From Xylona heveae TC161 (Eukaryota > Ascomycota > Xylonomycetes > Xylonales > Xylonaceae), in contig NW_017264197.1 in the NCBI RefSeq assembly GCF_001619985.1, forward strand, positions 1,798,001-1,862,000: 64,000 nucleotides of DNA. Reading direction: 5' to 3'. Below the pieces are notes generated by a model. That model worked only from the letters and a program-made list of their open reading frames with translations, did no database searches and had not been told where the DNA came from. Every line of letters starts with the position of its first letter. Position 1 is the stretch's first letter. Below are positions 45,517 to 57,743 of the stretch, in pieces. A program made the position numbers and the translations under genes.

Positions 45517-47065
45517 ACAGCTTCGCGTAGGTATTCATATGTCGCCCCCTCATCAGTCTCGAGCAGATGCTTACACATTTCTAGTCTAGATCTTCTGGCC
45601 TCGTTGGCGCATTTTCATGGTCTGATCTGCTGTTCAGGAATGATGACGATGCTGCTGAAAAGTCTGCGATGTTTTCGGGCGACGCAAGTTCCGTGTGTTA
45701 CTATCTCTCTCTCTAACGTCAAGAAATATGTCCCTGTTGATAATTTTACGTGATATTACGATTATGTGGAAAGGGGTGCCCATCTTGGGTTCATTTGGAT
45801 GGTATCTTTTGTATCTCTGCTAGCTCTCAATATGTATTGTCCAGCCTCAGTGTTGTCGTCCTCGATAGCTGGGGTTGGCGGTCCGCTCTGGCGGTGACGA
45901 TGCTTAACGAATGGATGAGGGATGGTTTATCCAAGGATGTTAATAAATCGGATGATATTTTTGACGTGCGCTGAAACTTCCATGCGAAATCGTAGAAGCA
46001 GATTGTGATATAAGTGAGACTGGGAAAATCGGAGAGATGAAAAGCTCCGTGAGACAGTTCTTTTGAGGGTCGTTTTATTTGATATGTCGTGTCGTCTGCC
46101 AGCATCGCTGCTAGAAAGGCAGGTGGTTGTGTGTGTAGAGTCCGTTCATAACATTACCATGGTTGCGTTATCAGTGGTGTCGTTTGGCCGTAGACGAAGA
46201 AGGGAACTATTTTTGGTTGCTTTGGCGATGGCCGAGTGATCGTCTCTGTGCGCAAACTAAACCCGACCGAGGAAAACCGTAACAACAATTGCCTTGGAAT
46301 TGCCACGGGGAGAGTGGCATTCGGCATCTCTGGTATTCCAGCCTGTTACGCCTGCATACCTGGTCAAAGCACTTTACGCCTTGTCAGACTTTTACATTGA
46401 CCGACTTGTTATTTACTCGTCTTTCCATTTGCATTCTCTTTGGGTTGGTATATACCTTTGAAAGGTTTACCTTTTCAAGAGTCAGGTCATGATCTTATGA
46501 ATTCACGATTCTAAACGCCAAAGACATATGAGCAGAGAGAGAGTAGCGCCGAGCAAGCTCTCTCGACAAAAAATCTCGAAGTTGTCTGATAAAGTTTTTC
46601 CATAAAATATCCATTCCGGGATCTGTTTCGATAAAGGAGGCAATTTACGAGTTTCGACGATAGTAACGACAAGCACGAACTTTACGACTTGGGCAGTTAC
46701 GCATCGCTACGCATCTACGAATTTGATATTCTCTTGTCCGAAGAGAATTATATTTTGAATTATCTTTTTTCCTTCACCTTGTTCAAAGCCGACAGTCTTT
46801 GGAGATACCGCTGTACCTGCAGCCAGTTTCGCCAATTACTACACCTCGTATAAACCTTCGTTACCTGGTACGCCATTCCTTTCAGACAGTGAACGCGTGA
46901 CCGGCTACAAACGAATGGCCAGGAACACTCGATTTGTTTTTTGGTCGGCCTGATGCCTGAACCCGGGACGGCGCACTGCAACCCGTGAAGCTGACCACGT
47001 CTCGTATAGGGAATTGCTGCGCCACCTTTTTTTTTGGCGCTTGATATACAAAACCGCTCCGGACC
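45517..47065. other. Spacer between hexA and btgC
   Basis: This holds the hexA 3' region (TCTCTCTC and T-rich, about 45700-45800) and the btgC promoter. I find no gene; short frames lack family signatures. Confidence 0.5.
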
Positions 47066-49555
47066 ATGTCTCTCAACACATATAGAAGACACAATTTTGA
47101 CGACAAGTCTGGATCTGAAGATTTTTCTCATTTTGGAAACCGTGGAGAGGAACAAATCGACTACGCAACTCACGGCAATCGAGATCGACAGGGTCCTGAG
47201 AGAGGATACAACGACTCTCCTCTTCCCATATTAACCAATCCCCCACGAGATCGTTCATCCAGTCCGCCCTTGCCGCCAACCCATCAGACATATCCAACGG
47301 TTCCTCTATCAAATCCCTATAATCTCTCAGCAAGAGCGAGCAACCATAGTGCAAGCCTCGGGTTACCACCCGGCCTGGCGCGGAACACGAATTATACCAG
47401 TCAATTTCAATCCGACATACCACCCCCGCCACCACCACATCGGTCAGGCCGGCCTGTATCAAACATTGCTTCTGATGTTACGGACCTTCCCAAACTAGCG
47501 AGAGGATTGTCGTATTCTAACTCGACCAGATCTAAGTGGACCATTACCCCAGGCATGGACAACTTGGGAGAAGGCGCTCCAGGTGGAGGAATCAATGGGG
47601 TCGCAATAGGAGTCGCAAACTCACACCAACGCGAAAGCGGATTGCAAGCGTTACGAGCCATGGAAAGTGATTCTTCGTTGGGCCGACATGGACCTGCTGA
47701 GAGGTACGATCATGGAGGGTTTGCGGACGAGGATCATTTCACGTCAGCCTTACCGCCAGACCGACCAGACTATAATATGCAGCGCATGTCCTACTCATCA
47801 GCAGACCCTCTCCAGGCGAATATGCCTCCACCAGCCCTTTCGACGCCCCCACGGAAGCCAGTAGGCTCAGGGATCTCGCCTGGAATGTACGTTGACGATC
47901 TTTATGGGCAGAGTCCGGAAGTATGGGATCCAAGGTCACGCAGATCCGACCCATCAGCGCTGGATCCAAACGACATTGCTGATGATGGGGATGATGGTTT
48001 CATGACACCACAGCCCGCTAAACGATCTATGCTGGGACAGGATCGACGGTTTTCCAAAGGGCCAAGCCAAACTACCACAGCAGCTGCCGGTGCTGGCGCC
48101 GGCGCCGGCGTAATAGGCACAGTATCAGGTCTACTTGGGCAAAACGGAACACGATCCCAAAGCCAGCAGTATGGCATTGTTCCCGGGAATGCGGAAGAAA
48201 TGCGTCGCGATCCTGAAAAAAGCGAGTGGCTAAATCAAGAGACGTCTGGTAATAAGCGATTAAAATGGATCGTTGGTATTCTTCTTGCCCTCATCATCAT
48301 CGGAGCGATCGTAGGCGGTGTCGTTGGCGGGATTCTTGGGAGAAAGCACAACTCATCCTCATCATCATCTTCCTCCTCTGGCGACAAAGACACGAGCGAA
48401 GATCTCTCGCTAACCTCGAGCGAGATCCAAAAACTGCTCAACAACCAAAACCTCCACAAAGTGTTTCCCGGAATGGACTACACCCCGCTCAACGCACAAT
48501 ACCCTGGCTGTCTCACCAACCGGCCGAGCCAGAACAACGTCACCCGCGACGTGGCCGTGCTCTCTCAACTCACCAACGCCATCCGTTTGTATGGCACAGA
48601 CTGCAACCAAACGGAAATGGTCTTGCACGCATTCGACCGGCTCAACCTCAACAAGACCATGAAAATCTGGCTGGGCGTATGGCAAGACAACAACGCCACT
48701 ACCAACGAGCGGCAACTTTCTCAAATGTACGACGTTCTCGACAAGTACGGCTCCGACCCTTTTGCGGGCCTCATTGTCGGCAACGAAGTCCTCTTCCGGA
48801 AAGACATGACAGCCACTCAGCTCGGCAGTGTGCTCGACGATGTGCGCTCGAATCTCACTTCAAAACACATATCGGACCTCCCACTCGCCACGTCCGATTT
48901 GGGCGATAACTGGACCTCGGACCTCGTGCCCAAAGTCGACATCGTCATGGCCAATGTCCATCCCTTTTTCGCCGGCGTCACTGCCGCAGCGGCCGCAGGT
49001 TGGACGTGGGAGTTCTGGACCGGCCACGATGTCGCTCTCACCCAGGGCTTGACGGGCAAAAAGAATGTCATTAGCGAAGTCGGATGGCCCAGTGCCGGCG
49101 GCAATGACTGCGGCGAGAGTACATGCCAGACCAGCACGGATGGAAGCGTCGCCGGGATTGATGAGTTGAATACGTTCATGGACAGCTGGGTCTGTCAAAG
49201 CTTGACTAATGGGACGGAATACTTTTGGTATGTTCTTATCCCCTCTTTCTTTTTCCTCCTTTTTTTTTTTTTTTTTTTTTTTTTCATTAAAAATTTATCA
49301 TTCATTTCCATTTCTTTGCCCCTTTCCTTGTCCCTCATCCCTCTCCGTTTCTCCCTCGAGCAACCTTACTTAACCAAACCCATTAGTTCACAGAACTAAC
49401 GCTGCCACAGGTTCGAAGCCTTTGACGAGCCGTGGAAGGCAATATACAACACCAAGACCGAAAAATGGGAAGACAAATGGGGCCTCATGGACGCCAATCG
49501 CAATTTGAAATCTGGCGTCACCATTCCAGATTGTAACGGCAAGACTGTAGATTAA
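47066..49555 (+). CDS. btgC: Type II membrane glucan endo-1,3-beta-glucosidase BtgC (GH17)
   Basis: Exons 47066-49227 and 49411-49555 encode 768 aa. The enzyme cleaves beta-1,3-glucan at the cell surface, in wall remodelling during growth and separation. Residues 1 to about 395 are a disordered Pro/Ser/Arg-rich cytosolic segment. A single transmembrane helix follows at about 399-425 ([20 protein letters not shown]), then a Ser-rich linker. The GH17 catalytic domain covers about 440-768. The acid/base Glu is in GNEVLFR (E574) and the nucleophile in ISEVGWPS (E671). Extracellular sites NVT, NQT, NKT, NAT, NLT and NWT may be N-glycosylated. The last exon supplies the conserved FEAFDEPWK. The only intron (183 nt) is enlarged by a 25-T run. 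Confidence 0.96.
49260..49284. repeat. T25 homopolymer in btgC intron
   Basis: Twenty-five T residues follow the donor of the btgC intron by about 30 bases. The tract is likely polymorphic and could shift the effective polypyrimidine tract, although the true acceptor (CCACAG at 49410) is 125 bases further on. Confidence 0.9.
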
Positions 49556-49965
49556 GTAGACTATATCTTTTCCTCTATATTTTCTCTTTTCCCCCCTTTT
49601 CCTTTTTTCCTTTTTTTCCTTGGTTGTTTTCCCTTTGAGATGGGGCGGATAGGTCTTTTCTTTTATTTATTTATTTATCTTTGTATTGGCTTTTTTTTTT
49701 TTTTTTTTTTATATCCCTTGTGATTTTGAGATCATCCTTTACATTTTCGTGTACCATTTCCCATTTCCCTTTGTCCTCTTTCATTTTCGAGTATCTTTCC
49801 CCCCGGCCTTCCATTTTTCCGCATCTACAAATGTCCTTTTTTCCTTTTTCCTGTTTCGTATTCCCTTTGAGACCACTTAGCGTAGACGACCTAAATATTG
49901 TACATGCATTTTTCCCTATCCCCTTTGTTGGCTTTTCCTATATGCCATGTCACTATGTGTTATAT

Positions 49966-50041
49966 ACTACATACCATATGCTACATACCATATGCTATAC
50001 GTGTACGTGTACGTGTACGTGTACGTGTATGTGTATGTGTA
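49966..50041. repeat. Adjacent tandem arrays: CTACATACCATATG and GTGTAC units
   Basis: About two copies of CTACATACCATATG run directly into an array of four GTGTAC units that decays to GTGTAT. Both are non-coding and lie in the btgC 3' flank. Confidence 0.85.
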
Positions 50042-50292
50042 TTGGACATGTATTGTGAAAAGTGTATCATGTATGTGCAGAATCGTGGATTTTTGACTTT
50101 CTTTTCCTTCTATCCCCTTTTATCATTTTATAGTTTTATTGTTCTTACATGTCACAAGAAAATATTTGAACTCGTCATAAGAAAAATACTTGATCACCAG
50201 AAGAGAATGCCAGGAGAGAATATATATAACTACAAAGTAATCAAGACACTCATATCTGCTTTGTTACTGCAGTGCTACACTGCCAATTCTTC

Positions 50293-50325
50293 AGGATTCC
50301 GGGATTCCGGGATTCCGGGATTCAG
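50293..50325. repeat. (GGGATTCC)4 8-bp tandem repeat
   Basis: Four copies of GGGATTCC lie head to tail, the last ending in TTCA. The perfect identity suggests recent slippage expansion. Confidence 0.85.
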
Positions 50326-51035
50326 GCTAGATGAGTGCAAAAATCAAAATATATTTTTGTAACAATTTACAAAGTACGAAGTAGAAACAGTCGAGAATTA
50401 ATCTAGGAGTTCGGAACCAGAAAGTCGACATTCTCCAAGGAATCGGAACAACAAAGGATTAAAAAGGATTTAATAAAATAGGAATAAGGCGGTGGATTTA
50501 TTAAAGACACGATACATTATCGAAAAAGCCAGGGGACAAAACAAGATGATGAGAGAGGGGATGAGAGGTATCATGGTACTACGATAATTAATACTATACT
50601 ACCTAAGGTATGTAGCGTATCGTCATGGCTTTGATACTAAGAGTAGGTAAAATGCAAAGGAAGAGGAAGAGGGGAGGGGAGGGAAAGAAAAAGAAAAAGA
50701 AGAAGGAAAAGGAAAAAGAGCTTAATGCAGCATCAAGCAGCATGTACACGAAAGGTTAGGTATAAAAGGTTGGTAAAAGAGAAAACAATAAAGAGAATCT
50801 CGGCGTGACTCGTTAGAAAGTTGGAAAATAGTCAAGGAGTAAAAACAGTGAGCCACCTGAATAGCAGACATTCACCATCCACCTCTGTTTCTTGTGTTTG
50901 TCACTTTATTTTCAACCTCGGGTCGGAACCCTGGTAGCCATGGAATACAAGTCGGACTACAGATATCACTTAGACGGAGAGGATTCAAAAAAAGGTCGTA
51001 GAAAATGACGGCCATGAGTCCATGACTCTTCAAGA

Positions 51036-53590
51036 TTACCAAGTTTCTGGACCAAACTTGCCGCCAGGAGGCACAGTCTTTTGGACAGCGGTTCCTTGAT
51101 AATCCATGGCACCTAGGACGACATTGTTGCCCCACCAGTTTGGCGGGTTGGTATTGGTCATGAAGAGAGTGAGGAAGATGACAATGGTGGAAATGGCAAG
51201 GCCAGAGTCGAGCGCCGCAGAGGTGACATAGTTGTACGACATCCACCAGCCGCGACGAGTGCGGCGGAGGAAGCTGTTAAAGAACCAGCCGACAAGGCCC
51301 CAGGCCCAAAAGTTGAGCGGCGTCGCAGGGGGAAGCGTACCAGTGCCTCCAAAGATGACGGGCGCGTTGAGGTAGCGGAGATTGCTCTTGGGGAACAGAC
51401 GAGCGAGAATGTAAAAGAGGCAGGGCAAGATGGCGCCAATGAGCCAGAACCATTGCGTCTGGCTGTAGATGGAGCCGGGGGAGAAGATGCGCTGCGGGCC
51501 AATAAGACCCCAGATGACAGAGGCATTGAAGAACACCCGACCGCCAGGGCAGGTGTAGTTGTCGGGCTGGTCATGCTCGCAAACGCCCTTGATGCTGCCG
51601 AGGGCCCAGTTCATGACGGCAATCTGGACAATGGAAGACCACAGTGTCGAGACAATCTGCGTCGCGAACAGAGTCCGAGGTGGTAGCTTCATGTAGTGGC
51701 CGAGCTTCAAGTCTTCAGAGAAGATGAGACCCTGGAGCATGGTAATGTACCCATATGTCTTGAACATCATCATGGCCAGAGGGCGACCGGGCTGGATATA
51801 TCCAACCAAGAACTCGGTGAGCACGTTCAACCCAATCTGAATGTTAGTCACTGCCTGAATCATACCGATCGGCACCATCCAGACAATAGAAATGATAATG
51901 GAGATGACAAAGGCCCATGCAGACAAGTGAGTGTCATAGCCGCACACGACGCCGAATGAGACACCGAGTGTGATGACAAACAGAACCATGTACCACCAGT
52001 CGGGTACGTCGGGATACTTTTTCATCATCCGCATGTGGATGTCATCCTCTTGGTTGCGAGCCTCCCGGGCCTTCTTCCAGATCTCCTTGCCGTTGAAGAG
52101 GGCGGTGTGGAAGATGACCGCAGTAATGGTGGCAAAGGAAAGGCCATAGCAGAGGGCAAAAGTGGTGGAAAGGAAAAGAGGAGAGTACTTCTTGTACTCG
52201 GCCAAGTTAAGAGTCATCTCTGGAGTCAGAATGCGGCTCACATTGTAAGGAGTGAAGGTGTTGTCGTAACTGCCGGAATCACTAATGGGAAGATAGGCGG
52301 AATACCAGGAACCCGAGAAATGAATGCCGCAAGTAACGACGACAAAGAAAACGAACAAGCCAATCAAAGTGTTGGCAATGGCATGCCAAGGAGCAACTAG
52401 AGGGCTTTGGTTGTAGCCAGCGATTTGGGTCCAGTCAAACGTAATGGGGAGAACCGATATTCCGGTCCAGCCACCAAAGACTTGGTTGATGACAGGATTC
52501 TGAGGACGGATCCAGGTGACAAAGGCAAAGACACTCAACCCTTGCCAGATGTACCCGGGGAACCAATACCACACAAAACCTGCTCCAAAAATGATCAGGA
52601 ACCAGCGGTAGCGGGACATTATCCAGCCGCCAGTCTCGGCCGGATTGACCTTTTCACTCTTGTGCAGAGCGTAGAAGAGGGCCGCGCTTGGAAGCTGGAC
52701 GGGCCAGATCATGGCAGCGGGCCAGACAAGGAATCGCCGAAAGATTCCAGCCAGACCGAAACCGAGAATTTGGGTCGTGAAGGTGAACAAGAGCTGAAAT
52801 CCCCATCCCAGATTCTTCTTGTAGAAGGCGCTCATGGCAAGGAGAGTATCCGTAGAGTAAGCTGGACCAGTTCCGAAAGTGACGCTAGAACTTGGTCAGT
52901 ATTTTCATTCATTTATCAAAGAGATGGCACAATTGTGTAGGACAGTGGATGATGCAGGAAAAGTCGACGGGAAACTAACTTGGCCATAATAGTAATGATT
53001 GTGTGTTCCTTCATGTTGAAAGGCCCCGGGTTCAAGCTCCACTCCTTTCCAAAGGTACGAAATTTTCGCTTGGGCATAAACTTCTCCCAGGCCATACCAC
53101 AAGGCCAGCTGACAAGCAGGGCCACGACTGAGGAGATGATAATACTGGGAGCACGCATAGAGAAGAGCATGTTCAAAGCAGAACCAATGGTCGAGAAAAT
53201 GAGACCAAGTGTCCAAGCCCGAATCGTGTTGACTGGAACATCCTCATCGTAATTGCGAACTGCAGCACGGACTTCTGGATAAGGAGAGTCTTCTTCGAGT
53301 TCCCCCTCGAGAGCGATCTCAGCCTCGACATCGCCGGCATTCAGCGCAGACTTGACCGCATCACGCTTCTCCTCAGGAAGATTCGGATCCCACTCGTGAA
53401 TCTCCTCAAAGTCCCGTAACTGTTCCGCGGGGTCGGTGCTGGGAGAGCGCGATGGCTCCCCCGAGGCAATCTCGACCGTCGCGCCCGTCTTATCGGGGTT
53501 GTCGGGGTTGTTGGTGTCCAGTGTGTTCATGACCACGCTGTCCGTGTCACGGCGGGTAGGGCCCCATGGCCGTCGTATTCCCATAGGCAT
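51036..53590 (-). CDS. OPT-family oligopeptide transporter
   Basis: Minus-strand exons 53590-52980 and 52884-51036 encode 819 aa, a usual length for the peptide-transporter (PT) branch of the OPT family (Isp4/Opt2-like). These carry short peptides or glutathione-type substrates with protons across the plasma or an internal membrane. The ATG at 53590 (MPMGIRRPWG) is preferred to a GTG 13 codons upstream. The first about 135 residues are acidic and cytosolic. The OPT signature NPGPFNMKEHTIITIMANV spans the intron, and a variant of the KIPPR motif is seen as KLPPRTLFATQIV. At least a dozen hydrophobic segments follow (for example FLIIFGAGFVWYWFPGYIWQ). Substrate cannot be told from sequence. Confidence 0.93.
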
Positions 53591-56500
53591 TTTGGAAAGT
53601 TGTATTTTGGGACAATGCGGAGAAGGCACTCGCTCGTCCTGAGTCCCAGCGTGGAGACCATTGCTCCTTATTATAATGTACCAGCCCTGTCAATACCTCA
53701 TCAAAGAAAAGCTATCTGATGGTGGCAAACTTGTGGTCTGCCTCGAACGACTTTCCTTATCGGTGTCTAGGGCGACGGTCTTGCCAAAACACCAATAACC
53801 TCGAACCTGGTAAGGCAGGATTTCGTTAGATAGCCGCATTTTTTTGGGTGTACTCTCTGCATCTCTGTCACTTTACCAGGAGATCCACCGAGAGCCAACG
53901 ACGTAAGTGGCAGGTGGTGCGACAGAGACAGGAGCATTTGATTTCTTGAATGGTGCCGTCGCTTGGACAAGGTTCATTGCCGCGGTCCAACACAACGGTT
54001 CTTATCTTCTCTTCTGCATTGATTGGAGATTGTAAATTCGCAGCTAAAGGAAAAACACAATCCCCCCTGCAGTGTTCCGTGATCGAGACGCCGAGTTACT
54101 GGTCATTCCCCAGGTCAGAGATAACATTAGCTGGGCGGAGAGTTATTGACCCTAGCCCTTAATAGGTAGGTAAACTGTATGATCACCACCATAAGAAAAA
54201 GCTATTGAAAACAGGATCTGAGATGAAACGAAGAAAAAGAAAAGACAATTAAAAACTGACTGTCGCAGAAAGATATTAGATGTTCTGTAGAGCCCAGGAA
54301 CAATTAGCAAAATGACTCTTGCCAAGTCAATGCATAAAACAGACACAAATGTTCATCGTTCACGCTGCGATGAGTTATCAAGAAAGTTGAATTAAAGTGC
54401 TGATGAATCAGGTAAAGCGGGACGAGAGCGCCGCCGAGCTGAAGCTTTTTAGCAGCGGGTTGCTTGTGTTAGCTGCAGTGCTTGATATGATCCGAGGCGC
54501 TCGTTTGCGGCGCGGGGCATGTCCGGGTCGAAGCGTATTTCGGGAAACAGCGATGGAAAGAGAAGGTGGAAAGCGTTCAATCTGACCAATTTGGAAAAGG
54601 TGCCCGTGTCCAGCACTTCCCCTTGAGGACGATGCCAGCTTGCACATGTGGTCTATTTGTTATCGCCCTCTAACAAACCACAATCATCTCTTAAATGACA
54701 GCGATCGCCCTATGATCAGCCATCGAAAGACGGCACAGCAAGCTTCAATCGCCAGATTCTCTTCCAATTCCGCTTCTCTAAGCAGCAGTAATGACAGATA
54801 CTCAAGAGGGGCCTTATCGGTGCACCTTCAGGAACCCACTTGAACCCAGCTACAGGCATGCTCCAGTGGGTGCGTCGGGAACGTTCACGGCGAGATGGAG
54901 GAACCGCCGATAAACCCCCTTCCCACTATCGTTTCGGCGCGCCCTAAACCGTGGGTCTCGCGACATTGATCCAATGGCTTTCGCTCAAAGGCTTCTTCAT
55001 CTCCATGAATATTGTTTCGACACGACCCATTCTTCTCGGCAGTTCTCGGTAGAATAGATGCTGATGAATTGATTTTGGCATTTATTTGTCTCGTCATTGA
55101 GGGCGCGGCTTGACCATGCTCATGCGCATGCGCCAATTGGGGGTTCATTCCTATCGCTGTAAATTAATCGGTTCGCGATAGCGCCATCACGTAACTCTAT
55201 TAGATTATTGGTCAGCGCGTCTGGACCCGGCCAAAGAGAGGAGGAGATCTCGTGCCATGACAGTTATGCTTGACCTGTTTTATACTTCATTCCACACCAG
55301 AGTTGGGCTATACTGATCAATGCCTCCCCCCGCGCGGGAAAAAGTAAATGAATCAGAGAGCGTTGCCCATTGTCCACATTTCGCGCGGTTGAAAAGATCT
55401 GTGCTAGAAAAAGTAGATCTGAAAAGCTGGCTGCATATCAATTAAATTCTTTCTGCGTTTGTCGAGCTTAACCTCGCAGAGACCGGCATATGTTTTAGCT
55501 GAGTGATACGGCACAATGGATGTAGGCCAATGTCGCAGCAAGCGATGGAGCGCTTACTGAATGCCAGATCATTCACCATTGCCCGCACAATCACCCTGCT
55601 TACAGCAAACTGCTTTTCTTTTCTTTCCTTTTCTTTCTTTTTTTTGGGGTCATCGGGGAAATGAAACAGGGATAGGGATGTCACCATAGGGTAGCAGAAG
55701 CCACGAAATAAATAACTCCAAGCTGCAACCCGAGCTTGTCAATGAAATCTGAAGGCGTAACTCCATGCTCTATACCTTTTCTCCCACGATAACTAACGCA
55801 TGAATGGAAACGATCTCACCGAATAACTCACGTGGTAATATTACAGGCAGCCTTGATGGTTGTGGTGAGCAACTTCAGAATTCTCAGGTGCAAAGGCGGG
55901 CGGGCAGACCGAAACAACTATATATACCCTCTGGTGTTGGGGAAAATGGCTGCCTGGAGCTAAAGTCTCCACTAAGTAATTGCGACCAAAAGAGGAAGGA
56001 GCCGAGCAAAGAGGGACGGCGAAAGAGCTATGTAAGCTCTTACTCCGTAATTGTAAATCATTGGCTCGTGCATTAATCAGCTTCCAAACATGTTGGACGG
56101 GGCTACGGAGGTATGATTAACCAAAGTGCCTTGAGAGTACGGGAGTAAATCGCATATAATTCTCCGATATAGATCTATTACTTGAATTATCGGAATATTG
56201 CAAGCAAAACCCTCAAGGGTTTAGCCAAACAGGCGGCCAGTTAATAATGATAGGCGGAGAGAATTTATTCTCGATTTGATACGGCAAAATAAAATATCAC
56301 TGAAAATTATCAATTAGTTTCGTGACCTCGAGCGAAATCTCACTGACAAATCATCTAGATGGATACAATAGAATTGATCATTATTTAAAATAAAATTTAT
56401 ATCACGAACAAGAATTTGATACTTGTAGGAAATGTGAGTATGTCTTTTAGGCGGGGAAAGACAGAGCGGAGTGCGAAATATACTGGTGAAATGAATGATA

Positions 56501-56885
56501 TTCTACTATCTCCTGACCATCTCATCCGCTGACTATTATTCCATCGTGATCCAACGCCGAGAAGAGTGGTGCGGAGCATCTAAGCAAGATCCTAAAAAGC
56601 CACGGCGTACTAAGTTCGCATGGCATGCGGACCCGGAGGAAGAAGCAAAATGGTATATCCAGAAGAAAATGTGAAACATGAACGAAGAAAGTGAAGAGAG
56701 ATAAGAGATGCAGTGGAGCAATTGCCCAATCCCGAAGCCTACATGACAGGCTAAAAGGTCGAAAGTGCCCTCGAGCACAAGGAACGTTTAGACTGCATGC
56801 TCTATACATTTTGCTTTTGGCAGCATCCGGCCAAGAATCCCTCTGCCAGAGAAGGAAAAAGATAAGAAAGGTCTCTGGAAGCAGC
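53591..56885. other. Gene-free 3.3-kb spacer
   Basis: No gene is supported; open frames stay below 170 codons and the longest (minus strand, 56522-57028) overlaps the 3' part of the Bim1-like gene antisense to nothing conserved. A TACTCCGTA motif sits at 56041-56049. An AT-rich block of about 270 bases (56150-56420) contains the near-palindrome AAACCCT-CA-AGGGTTT. Confidence 0.5.
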
Positions 56886-57743
56886 TCATACGAACATGCC
56901 AAACCCAAGCACACACGCGATAAACAGAGACAATAACGGTATCCCGCCCGACAGGAGACCAAGACGGCCAATGGTGAGGTCAGCACCTGATGCCATAACC
57001 TCGGTGCCGAAAATCTGGTTAAAGCCAATTCTCGAGTCGTTGAAGCAGTTGGACGGGGTGACCTCTTCTACCGCTGGATCACCATCTTCAGCAAAAATGA
57101 TGTCGACGCACTTGATACAAGTGTCAGCATGTAAATTGAACCGCAATATCTAGATAATCTGGATGCGAGACAGCGAAACTCACATTAAACAGACCGGCGC
57201 CGTGCTTGGCGGCCTCGACAATCTGAATGGTTGCATTGTCGCCGACTTTAACGTTTGCACGAGGTGCATTGATGGGTAAAGGCACTTGCGGAAGGCAGAA
57301 ACCAATGCCTGGATAAGCTTCATTTGTTGGACCTTTGATTTGGAAGACAGGAACCATCGGGTTGCTATAGTTGGGAGGGTTGGTGCCAAAGCCCATGTTA
57401 ATATACATGAGCGCCGTCGAGTGTCCCTGGAACCAGCCAGGTTGAATAGCAACAGCGCCACCGCTGATGGGCCATTTGGTTCGGTTTGTTGAAGGGGGCA
57501 TGCCACCACCTACAAATCCAAAAGTCAGTATTTCATCGTTGGATCCTCAAGCTCAAATAGCCAGACTAAGGAAGGGGAAAGCTCACATGGATACATCCAC
57601 TGCATGCCGTAAGGAAAAGTCTCATTTGTGTGCAAGTTATCGCCACGCCATCCCGGATAAGTAATGATATTGTGCGCTGAGACGGCAGTGAAGGTCGTCG
57701 TTGCCAGGACGATCCAGTTGATGAGACTTGAGAATGAGGCCAT
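56886..57743 (-). CDS. Bim1/X325-type LPMO-like copper protein, secreted and probably GPI-anchored
   Basis: Minus-strand exons 57743-57587, 57509-57184 and 57110-56886 give 235 aa. A signal peptide of 23 residues (cut VSA/HN) exposes His24 as the N-terminal residue of the mature chain, the first ligand of the copper histidine brace in LPMO-like proteins. The domain (HNIITYPGWRGDNL, GMQWMYPCGGG, WPISGGAVAIQPGWFQGHST and later DIIFAEDGDP, then CFND) matches the X325 family. Members such as Cryptococcus Bim1 bind copper and aid copper uptake and do not cleave polysaccharide. A C-terminal hydrophobic tail (LLSGGIPLLSLFIACVLGFG) follows a small-residue segment, so a GPI anchor is likely. Function in copper handling or wall biology is inferred from family. 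Confidence 0.92.

Larger units (their letters stand above)
49556..51035. other. Convergent spacer btgC / OPT with tandem repeats
   Basis: Both flanking genes end here. The spacer is T-rich to 49960, then contains a 14-bp tandem (GCTACATACCATAT, about 49966-49996), a GTGTAC hexamer array (about 49998-50041) and an 8-bp array GGGATTCC (50293-50325), then A/G-rich runs near 50660-50720. I see no gene. Confidence 0.6.
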
